Source of the DNA: a virus
Virus record (IMG/VR): IMGVR_UViG_3300042691_022190
Location: 1-63,669 of that record
Length of the DNA stretch: 63,669 bases
Reading direction: 5' to 3' (one strand)
Made by a program: the position numbers and the translations under genes. Shown here piece after piece: positions 39,502 through 45,919 of this stretch (its first letter is position 1; each line of letters starts with the position of its first letter). The notes under the pieces were generated by a model. That model worked only from the letters and a program-made list of their open reading frames with translations, ran no database searches and was not told the origin of the DNA.

Positions 39502-39515
39502 TCCCCCGAGGGGGA
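39502..39515 (-). terminator. Terminator/attenuator before the RAMP-like gene
   Basis: TCCCC pairs with GGGGA around CGAG, followed on the minus strand by TTTTAATAA. It lies between the pentamer tract and the ribosome site at 39485-39490, so it may control read-through. Confidence 0.5.
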
Positions 39516-39740
39516 ACCACACCATGCCATATCACACCATGCCGGACCGTACCTCATCACGCCTGACCCCGGCTAGCCATGCCTGACCGTACTCTTAAAA
39601 CTTTTCCTAAGGGGCCTGTCACGCCCGATAAGAAAACCATACCATGCCCTACCTAACCTAAGCATGCCAAACCTCACCATGCCCTACCGCACCTTACCTG
39701 ACCATGCCTTATCTTGGCATGCCATGCCTCACCGCATACA
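39516..39740. repeat. Degenerate 5-base repeat tract (RCCNN)
   Basis: Read in steps of five from 39516, nearly every unit starts with a purine and has C at position 3 (ACCAT, GCCAT, ATCAC, ACCAT, GCCGG, ACCGT ...). Sixteen units reach 39595; a 40-base interruption (exactly eight units) keeps the phase; 21 more units run to 39740. CATGCC occurs nine times at spacings that are all multiples of five. On the transcribed minus strand GG falls every five bases. Confidence 0.85.
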
Positions 39741-39745
39741 ACACT

Positions 39746-39904
39746 TTACTTGTAACCTAGCGCAATCATGGTAAGGCCCACGTTGCCTACTAGGTACCCA
39801 AAATACGTGACCGCCATCCAGGGCTGGTCATGACGAAAAAACAACACAGCAATCATCGCGTACTGCAGTGCAATAAAAGCAATCAGCCACGCCGGAACGG
39901 TCAT
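39746..39904 (-). CDS. 52-aa two-span membrane protein
   Basis: It begins MTVPAWLIAFIALQYAMIAV, with a hydrophobic helix, the turn FRHDQPWM and a second helix (TYFGYLVGNVGLTMIALGYK). No family was recognised. The start overlaps the upstream stop (ATGA at 39901-39904). It is the last gene before the pentamer tract. Confidence 0.7.
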   Translation of the reverse strand: MTVPAWLIAFIALQYAMIAVLFFRHDQPWMAVTYFGYLVGNVGLTMIALGYK

Positions 39905-40134
39905 TGCGCCAAGACCCCGCCGGCGGAGTTAAAGGCACCAACAGCCACGCTAAGCAGCACCGGGGAGACCTGCTCGCCAAAGGTGATGGTCTCGATCTGG
40001 TCTGCATCCTCTGGGGCCACCGGGGCGCCAAGAAAGACCAAGACCTTGCCGTTTTCCAGGGTGATGTAGATCACCTGGATTTTTTGGCCAGGGTCTTTGC
40101 CCAAAAGCGTCTGAATGGCCTCGGCGTAGTTCAT
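39901..40134 (-). CDS. Small accessory protein (77 aa)
   Basis: It begins MNYAEAIQTLLGKDPGQKIQ and has beta-rich VIYITLENGKVLVFLGAPVA plus TITFGEQVSPV. No family was recognised. It is coupled on both sides (TAATG at 40132-40134; ATGA at 39901-39904). It is one of a run of about 15 short accessory genes. Confidence 0.65.
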   Translation of the reverse strand: MNYAEAIQTLLGKDPGQKIQVIYITLENGKVLVFLGAPVAPEDADQIETITFGEQVSPVLLSVAVGAFNSAGGVLAQ

Positions 40135-40328
40135 TACAGCGTCTTGCCCTGAGTCTGTCTAATGACGTCGGCAAGCGTCTTGGGCGAGCGCATATCAAAC
40201 AGGATCGAGCGCTCAAGCTCATCAATACGGGCCAGTAAAAGCGTCATCACGCCACGCCAACCTTCGTCATTAACATCAATGCCTTGGGTCCAGGCCTGGG
40301 CCAGGGTCCTTGCTTCTTGATAGTTCAT
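40134..40328 (-). CDS. Small helical accessory protein (64 aa)
   Basis: MNYQEARTLAQAWTQGIDVN begins this helical protein, with MTLLLARIDELERSILFDMR in the middle. No family was recognised. Its start lies 53 bases inside the end of the previous gene, with no ribosome site that I could clearly identify. Confidence 0.55.
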   Translation of the reverse strand: MNYQEARTLAQAWTQGIDVNDEGWRGVMTLLLARIDELERSILFDMRSPKTLADVIRQTQGKTL

Positions 40329-40521
40329 CTTTGATCCTCTTGTTCTCTCTAAGCAAAAGGCGACAGCTCTCTGTCAGCTCTAGGATATCCTTATTTTGCC
40401 TGGAAATGTGATCAAGCAATCCACGCACCATGTACAAAAGAGGCGCCTGCTGCTGGTTCATGGTGCTCCGCATGTTCTCGGACCAGGCCTCGGCCATGGC
40501 AATCGCTTTGTTCTGACTCAT
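40276..40521 (-). CDS. Small helical accessory protein (81 aa)
   Basis: It begins MSQNKAIAMAEAWSENMRST and has a coiled region (SRQNKDILELTESCRLLLRE). Its AEAW start resembles the AQAW of the next gene, hinting at old duplication. The leader has ATACAGGAGAAG. No family was recognised. Confidence 0.6.
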   Translation of the reverse strand: MSQNKAIAMAEAWSENMRSTMNQQQAPLLYMVRGLLDHISRQNKDILELTESCRLLLRENKRIKDELSRSKDPGPGLDPRH

Positions 40522-40703
40522 TTGACGGGCTTCTCCTGTATATCCTCTGGCGGCTTTGAGTCGCTAGGGCAACTCTCTTCGTACTTCTTTGGCTCTGGAT
40601 CTTCTACCCCAAAAATACGATCAAAGTTTTTCCAGAACACATCGTCTGTCACGGCCTGCGGCCGGCGCTTTGAACCCTTGCCACCATCACCCATGTTTAT
40701 CAT
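40518..40703 (-). CDS. Small charged protein (61 aa)
   Basis: MINMGDGGKGSKRRPQAVTD begins this short polar protein, with NFDRIFGVEDPEP in the middle. The pattern 'MG..GKGS..RP' and 'W..NWDRIFG' is common in tiny phage proteins of unknown function. Start 40703 overlaps the upstream stop as ATGA. Confidence 0.7.
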   Translation of the reverse strand: MINMGDGGKGSKRRPQAVTDDVFWKNFDRIFGVEDPEPKKYEESCPSDSKPPEDIQEKPVK

Positions 40704-40903
40704 TGCTTTACCCTATAAAAGCGAGTCGTACCTTGCTTATCCATTTCTGCAAGGCCCTTAAACACAAAGTAATCCAGTGCGCGGCGGGCATGCGTCTCAC
40801 TTATAAGTAAGACTTTCATGGTCTGCTTAATCGTCACTGGTCTTTTCTTCTCAACTAGGTATTCCCAAACTTTCTGATCTTTCGGGTCGATACTAACGGG
40901 CAC
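40700..40903 (-). CDS. Winged-helix-like DNA-binding protein
   Basis: This 67-aa protein (VSIDPKDQKVWEYLVEKKRP, then TIKQTMKVLLISETHARRAL, then GLAEMDKQGTTRFYRV) has the helix-turn-helix plus wing layout of small regulators. It may regulate the accessory operon. GTG 40903 is favoured because TAAGGAG lies 7 bases before it. An upstream GTG at 40942 would overlap the previous gene by 50 bases. Confidence 0.6.
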   Translation of the reverse strand: MPVSIDPKDQKVWEYLVEKKRPVTIKQTMKVLLISETHARRALDYFVFKGLAEMDKQGTTRFYRVKQ

Positions 40904-41108
40904 TGCGAAGCTCCTTATTCCAGTATTTTTTATTCTGCTCACCCACCCACAGTCCTGCGCAGGTTAGCTCCAGCTCCTCGCTCGGCGGGTTGGTCTTTAG
41001 CGCCATGCCACGGCCTTCCCTAAACCCTGCTTTGTATTGCCGCTCGAAGGCGTTATTAATGAGTAGATATCCTATTCCGATTAGGATGCTTACCAATAAA
41101 ATCTTCAA
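40893..41108 (-). CDS. Small membrane-anchored protein (71 aa)
   Basis: An N-terminal membrane segment (MKILLVSILIGIGYLLINNA) is followed by a polar domain (FREGRGMALKTNPPSEELEL, TCAGLWVGEQNKK). The start is TTG with the strong ribosome site GAGGAGAACAC, right after the micropeptide stop. The soluble part probably faces the periplasm. No family was recognised. Confidence 0.65.
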   Translation of the reverse strand: MKILLVSILIGIGYLLINNAFERQYKAGFREGRGMALKTNPPSEELELTCAGLWVGEQNKKYWNKELRSAR

Positions 41109-41117
41109 GTGTTCTCC

Positions 41118-41177
41118 TCAAGAAAAAATAATAAACGCTATGACGGCTCCAATTAAAAACCATTCCAGCGGAGTCAT
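41118..41177 (-). CDS. 19-aa membrane micropeptide
   Basis: MTPLEWFLIGAVIAFIIFS is a single hydrophobic helix. Its ATG overlaps the stop of the gene before (ATGA, 41174-41177), and AAGGATAAGAACAC lies in front as a ribosome site. Its stop runs into the next ribosome site (TGAGGAG). This packing supports real translation. Confidence 0.5.
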   Translation of the reverse strand: MTPLEWFLIGAVIAFIIFS

Positions 41178-41500
41178 GTGTTCTTATCCTTTATTGTTGG
41201 GCGTGTTGCTTTTGCAATTGCGGTGCGCGCTGCTTCAACTGCTGCCACTGTCTGGTCATCACGTTCTTCGTCATAAACACACGCCAACATACCCCGCAAC
41301 GCGCTTAACAAATCCGGGGCGGCGGCAATCAACCTTGCATTTGCCCTTTGTTCTTCCGGCGGGATTGTGGCACGAACTGGAATGTTAGCAATTACCGCAG
41401 AGTGAACCCCACGCTTACGCGCGCTGATGCTAAACGGGTGTGTTTTCCAATTAAAGTTTTCGTTGTAAACCCACTTTTCTTTTGTATGTAATGTGTTCAT
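41174..41500 (-). CDS. Small accessory protein (108 aa) with ANARLIAAAPDLL core
   Basis: It starts MNTLHTKEKWVYNENFNWKT. A middle region is followed by EEQRANARLIAAAPDLLSAL, a helical motif found in many phage accessory proteins. The function is unknown. The start at 41500 has AAAGGAGAAGAACAC; a frame open to 41566 lacks this signal. ATGA overlaps occur at both ends. Confidence 0.75.
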   Translation of the reverse strand: MNTLHTKEKWVYNENFNWKTHPFSISARKRGVHSAVIANIPVRATIPPEEQRANARLIAAAPDLLSALRGMLACVYDEERDDQTVAAVEAARTAIAKATRPTIKDKNT

Positions 41501-41748
41501 GTGTTCTTCTCCTTTAGTTTGGCTTCGATGTTGATAGCCGATTGAACTGCCGATGAACTCCAACAATCAGCCCTTTCCTCATCCGTCAGCCCAACCCATT
41601 CTGGCTGCGCTAGTGCTTGGCGTAGTGCTATTTCTGCCAACGCCGCTTTTTCGGGATCAACTGTTGAGTATCTTCCACACATGTTTAAAATATTTTTAAA
41701 CCGAAGAGCCTCAATCGCCATCTCTGCTGCTTTGCGTAGGTCCCTCAT
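41497..41748 (-). CDS. Small accessory protein with QPEWVGLTDEE motif (83 aa)
   Basis: It begins MRDLRKAAEMAIEALRFKNI and has LAEIALRQALAQPEWVGLTD followed by EE. The motif 'ALRQAL.Q.EW.GLT.EE' is widespread in phage accessory proteins and of unknown meaning. The gene is coupled to those on either side by 4-base overlaps. Confidence 0.75.
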   Translation of the reverse strand: MRDLRKAAEMAIEALRFKNILNMCGRYSTVDPEKAALAEIALRQALAQPEWVGLTDEERADCWSSSAVQSAINIEAKLKEKNT

Positions 41749-42041
41749 TGTTTCCTCTGGAAGTGTTCTATGGGATACACCATGCGCTCACGTGTTTTTA
41801 GGTAAAGCACATGCACCATGCCATCTACGATCGTCCAACAAGCCTGTTGGTGAGGACTTGCCGGGCTCCATGTATAGGCCTCTCTAAGCCCTTCGACTGT
41901 CTCGCCTCCTATCAGGCACGGCCGGGCGGTTAGGGTAATCTCGCCCCCGCTTTTGTTGGGCATCACGAATACCTGTGTCCGAGCAGGCGTGGCGCACCCA
42001 ATAAGTGCGAATGCAACTGTGGTAAGTAGGACCCGTTTCAT
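41745..42041 (-). CDS. Predicted lipoprotein (98 aa)
   Basis: MKRVLLTTVAFALIGCATPA is a signal peptide with lipobox (LIGC), so Cys15 would be lipidated. The mature part (ITLTARPCLIGGETVEGLRE, YTWSPASPHQQACWTIV) has Cys pairs that may form a disulphide outside the cytoplasm. It could protect the host from other phages or act in the envelope. Start 42041 is set by CCAGAGGAAAAT. ATGA overlaps on both sides. Confidence 0.75.
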   Translation of the reverse strand: MKRVLLTTVAFALIGCATPARTQVFVMPNKSGGEITLTARPCLIGGETVEGLREAYTWSPASPHQQACWTIVDGMVHVLYLKTRERMVYPIEHFQRKQ

Positions 42042-42241
42042 ATTTTCCTCTGGCATGAAAAGGCTTGTGAATCGACGCGGAAAGCCCCTGCGTATTTGCA
42101 GTCGTTGATGATTGACCCGGTAGTACCGAGCACACCAATGAGAACACCAAGCAGTAGAGCAAGGATGGGCCAAAAAGATGCCGTCCAGATGCGCTTGCCG
42201 GTTTCTTTAATTCGTTTGTATTCTGATTCATTTAAAAACAT
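42038..42241 (-). CDS. Small single-span membrane protein (67 aa)
   Basis: A charged N-terminus (MFLNESEYKRIKETGKRIWT) precedes a hydrophobic helix (SFWPILALLLGVLIGVLGTT) and a tail with two Cys. The leader has GACAGGAGAAAGGA. It is followed directly by a lipoprotein gene, a pair layout reminiscent of spanins, though there is no coiled coil and the site is far from the lysis genes. Confidence 0.65.
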   Translation of the reverse strand: MFLNESEYKRIKETGKRIWTASFWPILALLLGVLIGVLGTTGSIINDCKYAGAFRVDSQAFSCQRKI

Positions 42242-42268
42242 TCCTTTCTCCTGTCTAAAGTATGGTGG

Positions 42269-42487
42269 TTAAAAAGGTAAATCATCTTCCATTCGTTTGT
42301 CAAGAAACTCTCTACACCATATGCCAACAAGCATGGCGTCCACAGCAATCTTCCTGGCCGTATTGCGCGCTGCGGAAAACTTGTTTTCACGTAGTTCTTT
42401 TTGCAGCTGCTTGTGTAGCTGCTGGATGCGGATCATCGCCTCGGAATAATCCTGGTCCAAGACGTTGGATTCGTTCATGGTCATCAT
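42269..42487 (-). CDS. Small helical accessory protein (72 aa)
   Basis: It starts MMTMNESNVLDQDYSEAMIR and is helical throughout (IQQLHKQLQKELRENKFSAA). ATG 42487 overlaps the upstream stop as ATGA. No family was recognised. Confidence 0.65.
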   Translation of the reverse strand: MMTMNESNVLDQDYSEAMIRIQQLHKQLQKELRENKFSAARNTARKIAVDAMLVGIWCREFLDKRMEDDLPF

Positions 42488-42765
42488 TGTTCTCTTTCCC
42501 CTTCTAGGATTTCATCTTCCAAAGAAATAACGTACTCCTCCGGTAAAGACGGAAGAATATCAATTTGTAGGTCTTTATTTATTTGTACATACACATTCGT
42601 AATATCGACTTGTTCCGGGAGCCGTGGTGCGCCGCCCAGGTACAACCCACCTGAGTCAGCCTCCGCCTTTCCGTACACCGCCGGAAATATCTCATACTTC
42701 ACGATGAGAGTAGGGAACTCAACGTAGAAGTTGTTTACCTCTCTAGTCCTTAAATATTGGGCCAT
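42484..42765 (-). CDS. Small acidic accessory protein (93 aa)
   Basis: It begins MAQYLRTREVNNFYVEFPTL and is mostly beta, with VDITNVYVQINKDLQIDILP and an acidic end (SLEDEILEGEREQ). The family is unknown. It overlaps the previous gene by 23 bases and the next by 4. Confidence 0.65.
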   Translation of the reverse strand: MAQYLRTREVNNFYVEFPTLIVKYEIFPAVYGKAEADSGGLYLGGAPRLPEQVDITNVYVQINKDLQIDILPSLPEEYVISLEDEILEGEREQ

Positions 42766-43021
42766 ATTCTTCCTCTAACTGTCTAGCTTTCTCTGGGTCC
42801 GTCTCTGCCAATTGACGGACAAACTCTGTCTGTATAAGCGCCATGGCAGCAGCGCCAATCGTGCAGTTGTGAAACTCTGCCAGCTCTCGAAGCATCGCGT
42901 AGTGCTCCGCTCTTATGGTGAGTGTAGCCCAAGGCGTTTTACGACGAGACGGCGACGGTTCTGGGTTTATCACGGGCTTTCGCGGCCTTTTGTAACGGCC
43001 ACAAAGCTTTCTGTACCGCAT
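42743..43021 (-). CDS. Ribbon-helix-helix-like small protein (92 aa)
   Basis: A basic N-terminus (MRYRKLCGRYKRPRKPV) is followed by WATLTIRAEHYAMLRELAEF and NCTIGAAAMALIQTEFVRQL, a strand-helix-helix order like MetJ/Arc regulators. It may control the accessory operon. It heads the leftward unit just after the terminator at 43059, with AGAAAGGAGAAAG before ATG. Confidence 0.6.
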   Translation of the reverse strand: MRYRKLCGRYKRPRKPVINPEPSPSRRKTPWATLTIRAEHYAMLRELAEFHNCTIGAAAMALIQTEFVRQLAETDPEKARQLEEEYGPIFKD

Positions 43022-43058
43022 CTTTCTCCTTTCTAAAAAGTATATTAACAGAAAAAGA

Positions 43059-43080
43059 GGGCCGAAACAGCTTTCGGCCC
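43059..43080 (-). terminator. Rho-independent terminator after the replication genes
   Basis: GGGCCGAAA pairs with TTTCGGCCC around CAGC, followed on the minus strand by TCTTTTTCTG. It separates the replication block from the accessory genes. Confidence 0.85.
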
Positions 43081-43131
43081 ACCAAGCTCACCAAGAAGGA
43101 AACAGGCAGCTGAAGAAACTACCCGCCATGA

Positions 43132-44061
43132 TTATGCCGCCTCCAAAACGTTTTCGCTAGTTTTTAAATTGACCCAGCAAGGTTTTACAAAGGTAAGTTT
43201 TTCTGAATCAAGCTTTCTCATGTGCCCCCGTCGGTAATGGGCGCAGGGAGAACCGTGAGCATGGGTCCTTTGCTGCAGTGCAATCAAAGCCTCATCCCGC
43301 TCCTCTATGCCTACTTTGGTGCTGTTTAGCAGACGCAGCTGATGCATCATCTTGATCCCGGCCATGCCTCCTGGGATGGCGTTTAGGCCCATGGGAGTCA
43401 AGGTAAGTTCTCCTACCAAATTCTCTTCGAGCTGGTAGATCTCTTTTAAGCTATTTGCGGTGCCCGTGATCTGCACTGCCGGGTACATTTGAATTTTCTC
43501 TTTCAATAGGCTGTGCCACACGGAATGAAACAGGTAGCCGGTGTTGTTTTTTGCCTTATCGAAGTGCTCCCAAAAACGGGTCATGTATCCGCGCTTAGTG
43601 ATCCCAAAGTAACCGCGTAGTAAAGGCTTGGATTCGTTTTCTGAAAGGCGCGTTTCCTCTTCTGGAATACAGAATCGAATGTGATAAAGCCCGTATTTAT
43701 TTATCGGGATGCGGTCAAAGGCAAAGAAAAACGGGAGATCGATGCGGATGCCTACGTCAGTGTGTTCAACGTTTTTTATTTCTCCATTCTCATCTAGTGG
43801 GTTTTTGTTGCACATGTAAATCATTACCTTAGACACCATTTCTTTTTGGCTTGCCGCTAACGTAACGCAAGACAGTTTGTCCTCTAGGGTGTTATTTGGC
43901 CCCAGGACTGTCTTTGTAAACACCCAAATTTGAAGCTGTATGCCTGAACTAAGTTTGGTTTCCTCGGGGTGCTCCTTCGCAAAGTTTTCCAGCGGCATCG
44001 TGATGAGCTGTCTTAGATGCTCATGCGGCAGTAGATACTGAAGGTTTGCCCACTTATTCAT
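43132..44061 (-). CDS. GIY-YIG-like nuclease
   Basis: This 309-aa protein has no close family that I can name, but the middle carries the GIY-YIG order: NKYGLYHIRF (GIY-like), LLRGYFGITKRGYMTRFWEH (YIG-like Y-F-G, then Arg), and later EIYQLEENLVGEL with Glu and GLNAIPGG with Asn. The unusual forms of the first two motifs make it a diverged member. Such enzymes act in DNA repair, recombination or host DNA attack. Its start overlaps the polymerase stop as ATGA. Confidence 0.55.
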   Translation of the reverse strand: MNKWANLQYLLPHEHLRQLITMPLENFAKEHPEETKLSSGIQLQIWVFTKTVLGPNNTLEDKLSCVTLAASQKEMVSKVMIYMCNKNPLDENGEIKNVEHTDVGIRIDLPFFFAFDRIPINKYGLYHIRFCIPEEETRLSENESKPLLRGYFGITKRGYMTRFWEHFDKAKNNTGYLFHSVWHSLLKEKIQMYPAVQITGTANSLKEIYQLEENLVGELTLTPMGLNAIPGGMAGIKMMHQLRLLNSTKVGIEERDEALIALQQRTHAHGSPCAHYRRGHMRKLDSEKLTFVKPCWVNLKTSENVLEAA

Positions 44062-45914
44062 TTTGCCTCTCCCCAGGAGGGCCCCATTTCAACGTCCACG
44101 CGAGAGGGGACCTCCAGGCTCACGGACTGAGCCATGATCCGTGCTGCTTCTTGCGCCTCGTCTTTGTCGTTAACCGAGAGCGCAATCTCATCGTGCACCT
44201 GAAGCAGGATGCGAAAGCCGGCCTTGTGCAGTGCAACCATGGCCGCTTTGGTCTGGTCAGCAGCTGAGCCTTGGATCAGGCGGTTTAGGCCTTTGTAGGT
44301 CATGGCGCGCTTGATCCTTGGGCCGTATTCAATGATCGCTTGCTCGTAGGGCAGCGCCTTGTTAACTCCCCACTCGGTGGGTTCCCATAGCGGAAAGCGA
44401 CATTTGCGGCCAAGCAGGGTGCGGATAGACCCGCCGGAGGCGCGATGCTCAATGCGCTTCATGACCGCGTCGATCGTGCCACGCAGAAAGGGGACCTTGC
44501 TGTGGAAGGTGGCGATCAGTTCGCTGGCCTCCTCGACGGGCAGGTCTAGGCTGTTGGCGAGCTTTTGTTTGCCCATGCCATACATCAGACCCAGGCCGAT
44601 GGTCTTGGCCTCTTTGCGTTTGATGCCGGCCATGTCCGCCACCATCTGGTGGAAGTCCGTATCAGGGTTTTCCCTATAGGCCTGTGCCATCTTCTCCGCC
44701 CCGGGCAGATCCAGGAGCGTTGCGTAGTGGACCAAGAGCCTTGGCTCTTGGGAGGAAAAGTCATTTGCGGCCCATAACTGACCCTCTTCAGGCAGGAAGA
44801 GGCTGCGTACCAGGGGTCCGATGATCTCGTGGCGGGCAGGAACCTGCTGCAGATTGGGGTTAGCCATGGATAGGCGGCCCGTGACGGTCCCGCCGTCGTC
44901 GGACCGTATCTGGTTCACATGCGGGTGAATGCGCCCGTCCTTGGCCGAAAAATCAAGGTAGGGGCTCAAGAATGTCCCGTGGGTCTTGTTCAGCTCCCGG
45001 GCCTCCACGATCAGCCTGGAGATGGGGTGCTCGTGGGTATCCAAGAAGGACTTGGTAAAGCTGGGTAGCCCGGTGGCGGTCTTGGGGTAGGAAATCCCTA
45101 GTTTGTCAAAGGCCGTTGCAATCGAGGCAGCGGCCCAGATATCCACCTTGGCGCCGGATATCTTTTTGATGTCGGCCAGGCACTTCTCCTCCTTGCGCCG
45201 CATCTCCTCGATGCGACGTTCGCACTGGTCCCGATCAAACCTTATTCCTTTGCGGGTAAGTTCGACGATGATAGGAAGTAGATCGGTCTCAAGTGCAAAG
45301 ATCGAATCAACTTCCTCCTTTCGGAGTAGGCTCTTAAAGTGCTGCCATAACTTAAGGGTAAGTGCAGCATCTTGTTCTGCGTACACTCCAACGTACATAG
45401 CAGGGAGTTTCCATAACTCTTTCTTAGCGTGGACGCCAAAGTCACCCGCCGCTTCTTTAAGGCCTTGTTCTGATTTAACCTCTTTAAGGTAATCGAAGCC
45501 GAGCGAATTGAGGCTAAACGAAAAGCGGTTCTCGTCCAGGAGCGGCGCGGCGACCATGGTGTCAATGATACGACCGCTAATGGAGAATCCACTTGAAAGA
45601 AGCCACCCGGCGTCGTATGCGGCGTTGTGCATGATTTTGTCGGCTGGTGTGGCGAGAACCTTTCTAATCCACCGCTCAACCAGGCCGCGGTCAAGGTTGC
45701 CGCCACCGCCATGAGCAACAGGGAAATAGCCGCTCCAGCCGTCCACGGCGACAGCATAGCCCACGATAAACCCGTCATTGCGAGGCCAACCAGGGCCCAT
45801 TGACTCCATGTTGGGATCACAAGTTTCGAGGTCAATTGCAATCTCCTTCGCGTTTGATAAGTCTGGAAAACTTTCAGGAGGCACCCACTCAGATGCCATT
45901 GGGAATAAAGACAT
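44058..45914 (-). CDS. DNA polymerase, family A (Pol I-like), with 3'-5' exonuclease
   Basis: This 618-aa replicative polymerase has the exonuclease sites IDLETCDP (Asp28, Glu30), MHNAAYDAGWLL and YAEQDAALTLKLW. Polymerase motif A is NDFSSQEPRLLVHY, motif B is RKEAKTIGLGLMYGMG and motif C is LQVHDEIALSV. At the E. coli Phe762-equivalent (AKTIG-L-GLMYG) it has Leu. No 5'-3' exonuclease domain is present. ATG 45914 is used; a TTG at 45923 overlaps the helicase stop and is possible. Confidence 0.95.
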   Translation of the reverse strand: MSLFPMASEWVPPESFPDLSNAKEIAIDLETCDPNMESMGPGWPRNDGFIVGYAVAVDGWSGYFPVAHGGGGNLDRGLVERWIRKVLATPADKIMHNAAYDAGWLLSSGFSISGRIIDTMVAAPLLDENRFSFSLNSLGFDYLKEVKSEQGLKEAAGDFGVHAKKELWKLPAMYVGVYAEQDAALTLKLWQHFKSLLRKEEVDSIFALETDLLPIIVELTRKGIRFDRDQCERRIEEMRRKEEKCLADIKKISGAKVDIWAAASIATAFDKLGISYPKTATGLPSFTKSFLDTHEHPISRLIVEARELNKTHGTFLSPYLDFSAKDGRIHPHVNQIRSDDGGTVTGRLSMANPNLQQVPARHEIIGPLVRSLFLPEEGQLWAANDFSSQEPRLLVHYATLLDLPGAEKMAQAYRENPDTDFHQMVADMAGIKRKEAKTIGLGLMYGMGKQKLANSLDLPVEEASELIATFHSKVPFLRGTIDAVMKRIEHRASGGSIRTLLGRKCRFPLWEPTEWGVNKALPYEQAIIEYGPRIKRAMTYKGLNRLIQGSAADQTKAAMVALHKAGFRILLQVHDEIALSVNDKDEAQEAARIMAQSVSLEVPSRVDVEMGPSWGEAK

Positions 45915-45919
45915 AGTGC

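Noticed and set aside
39516-39740. CRISPR array or iteron cluster
   Set aside because: Units are five bases and degenerate, with no constant repeat/spacer alternation. Iterons are normally longer and near identical.
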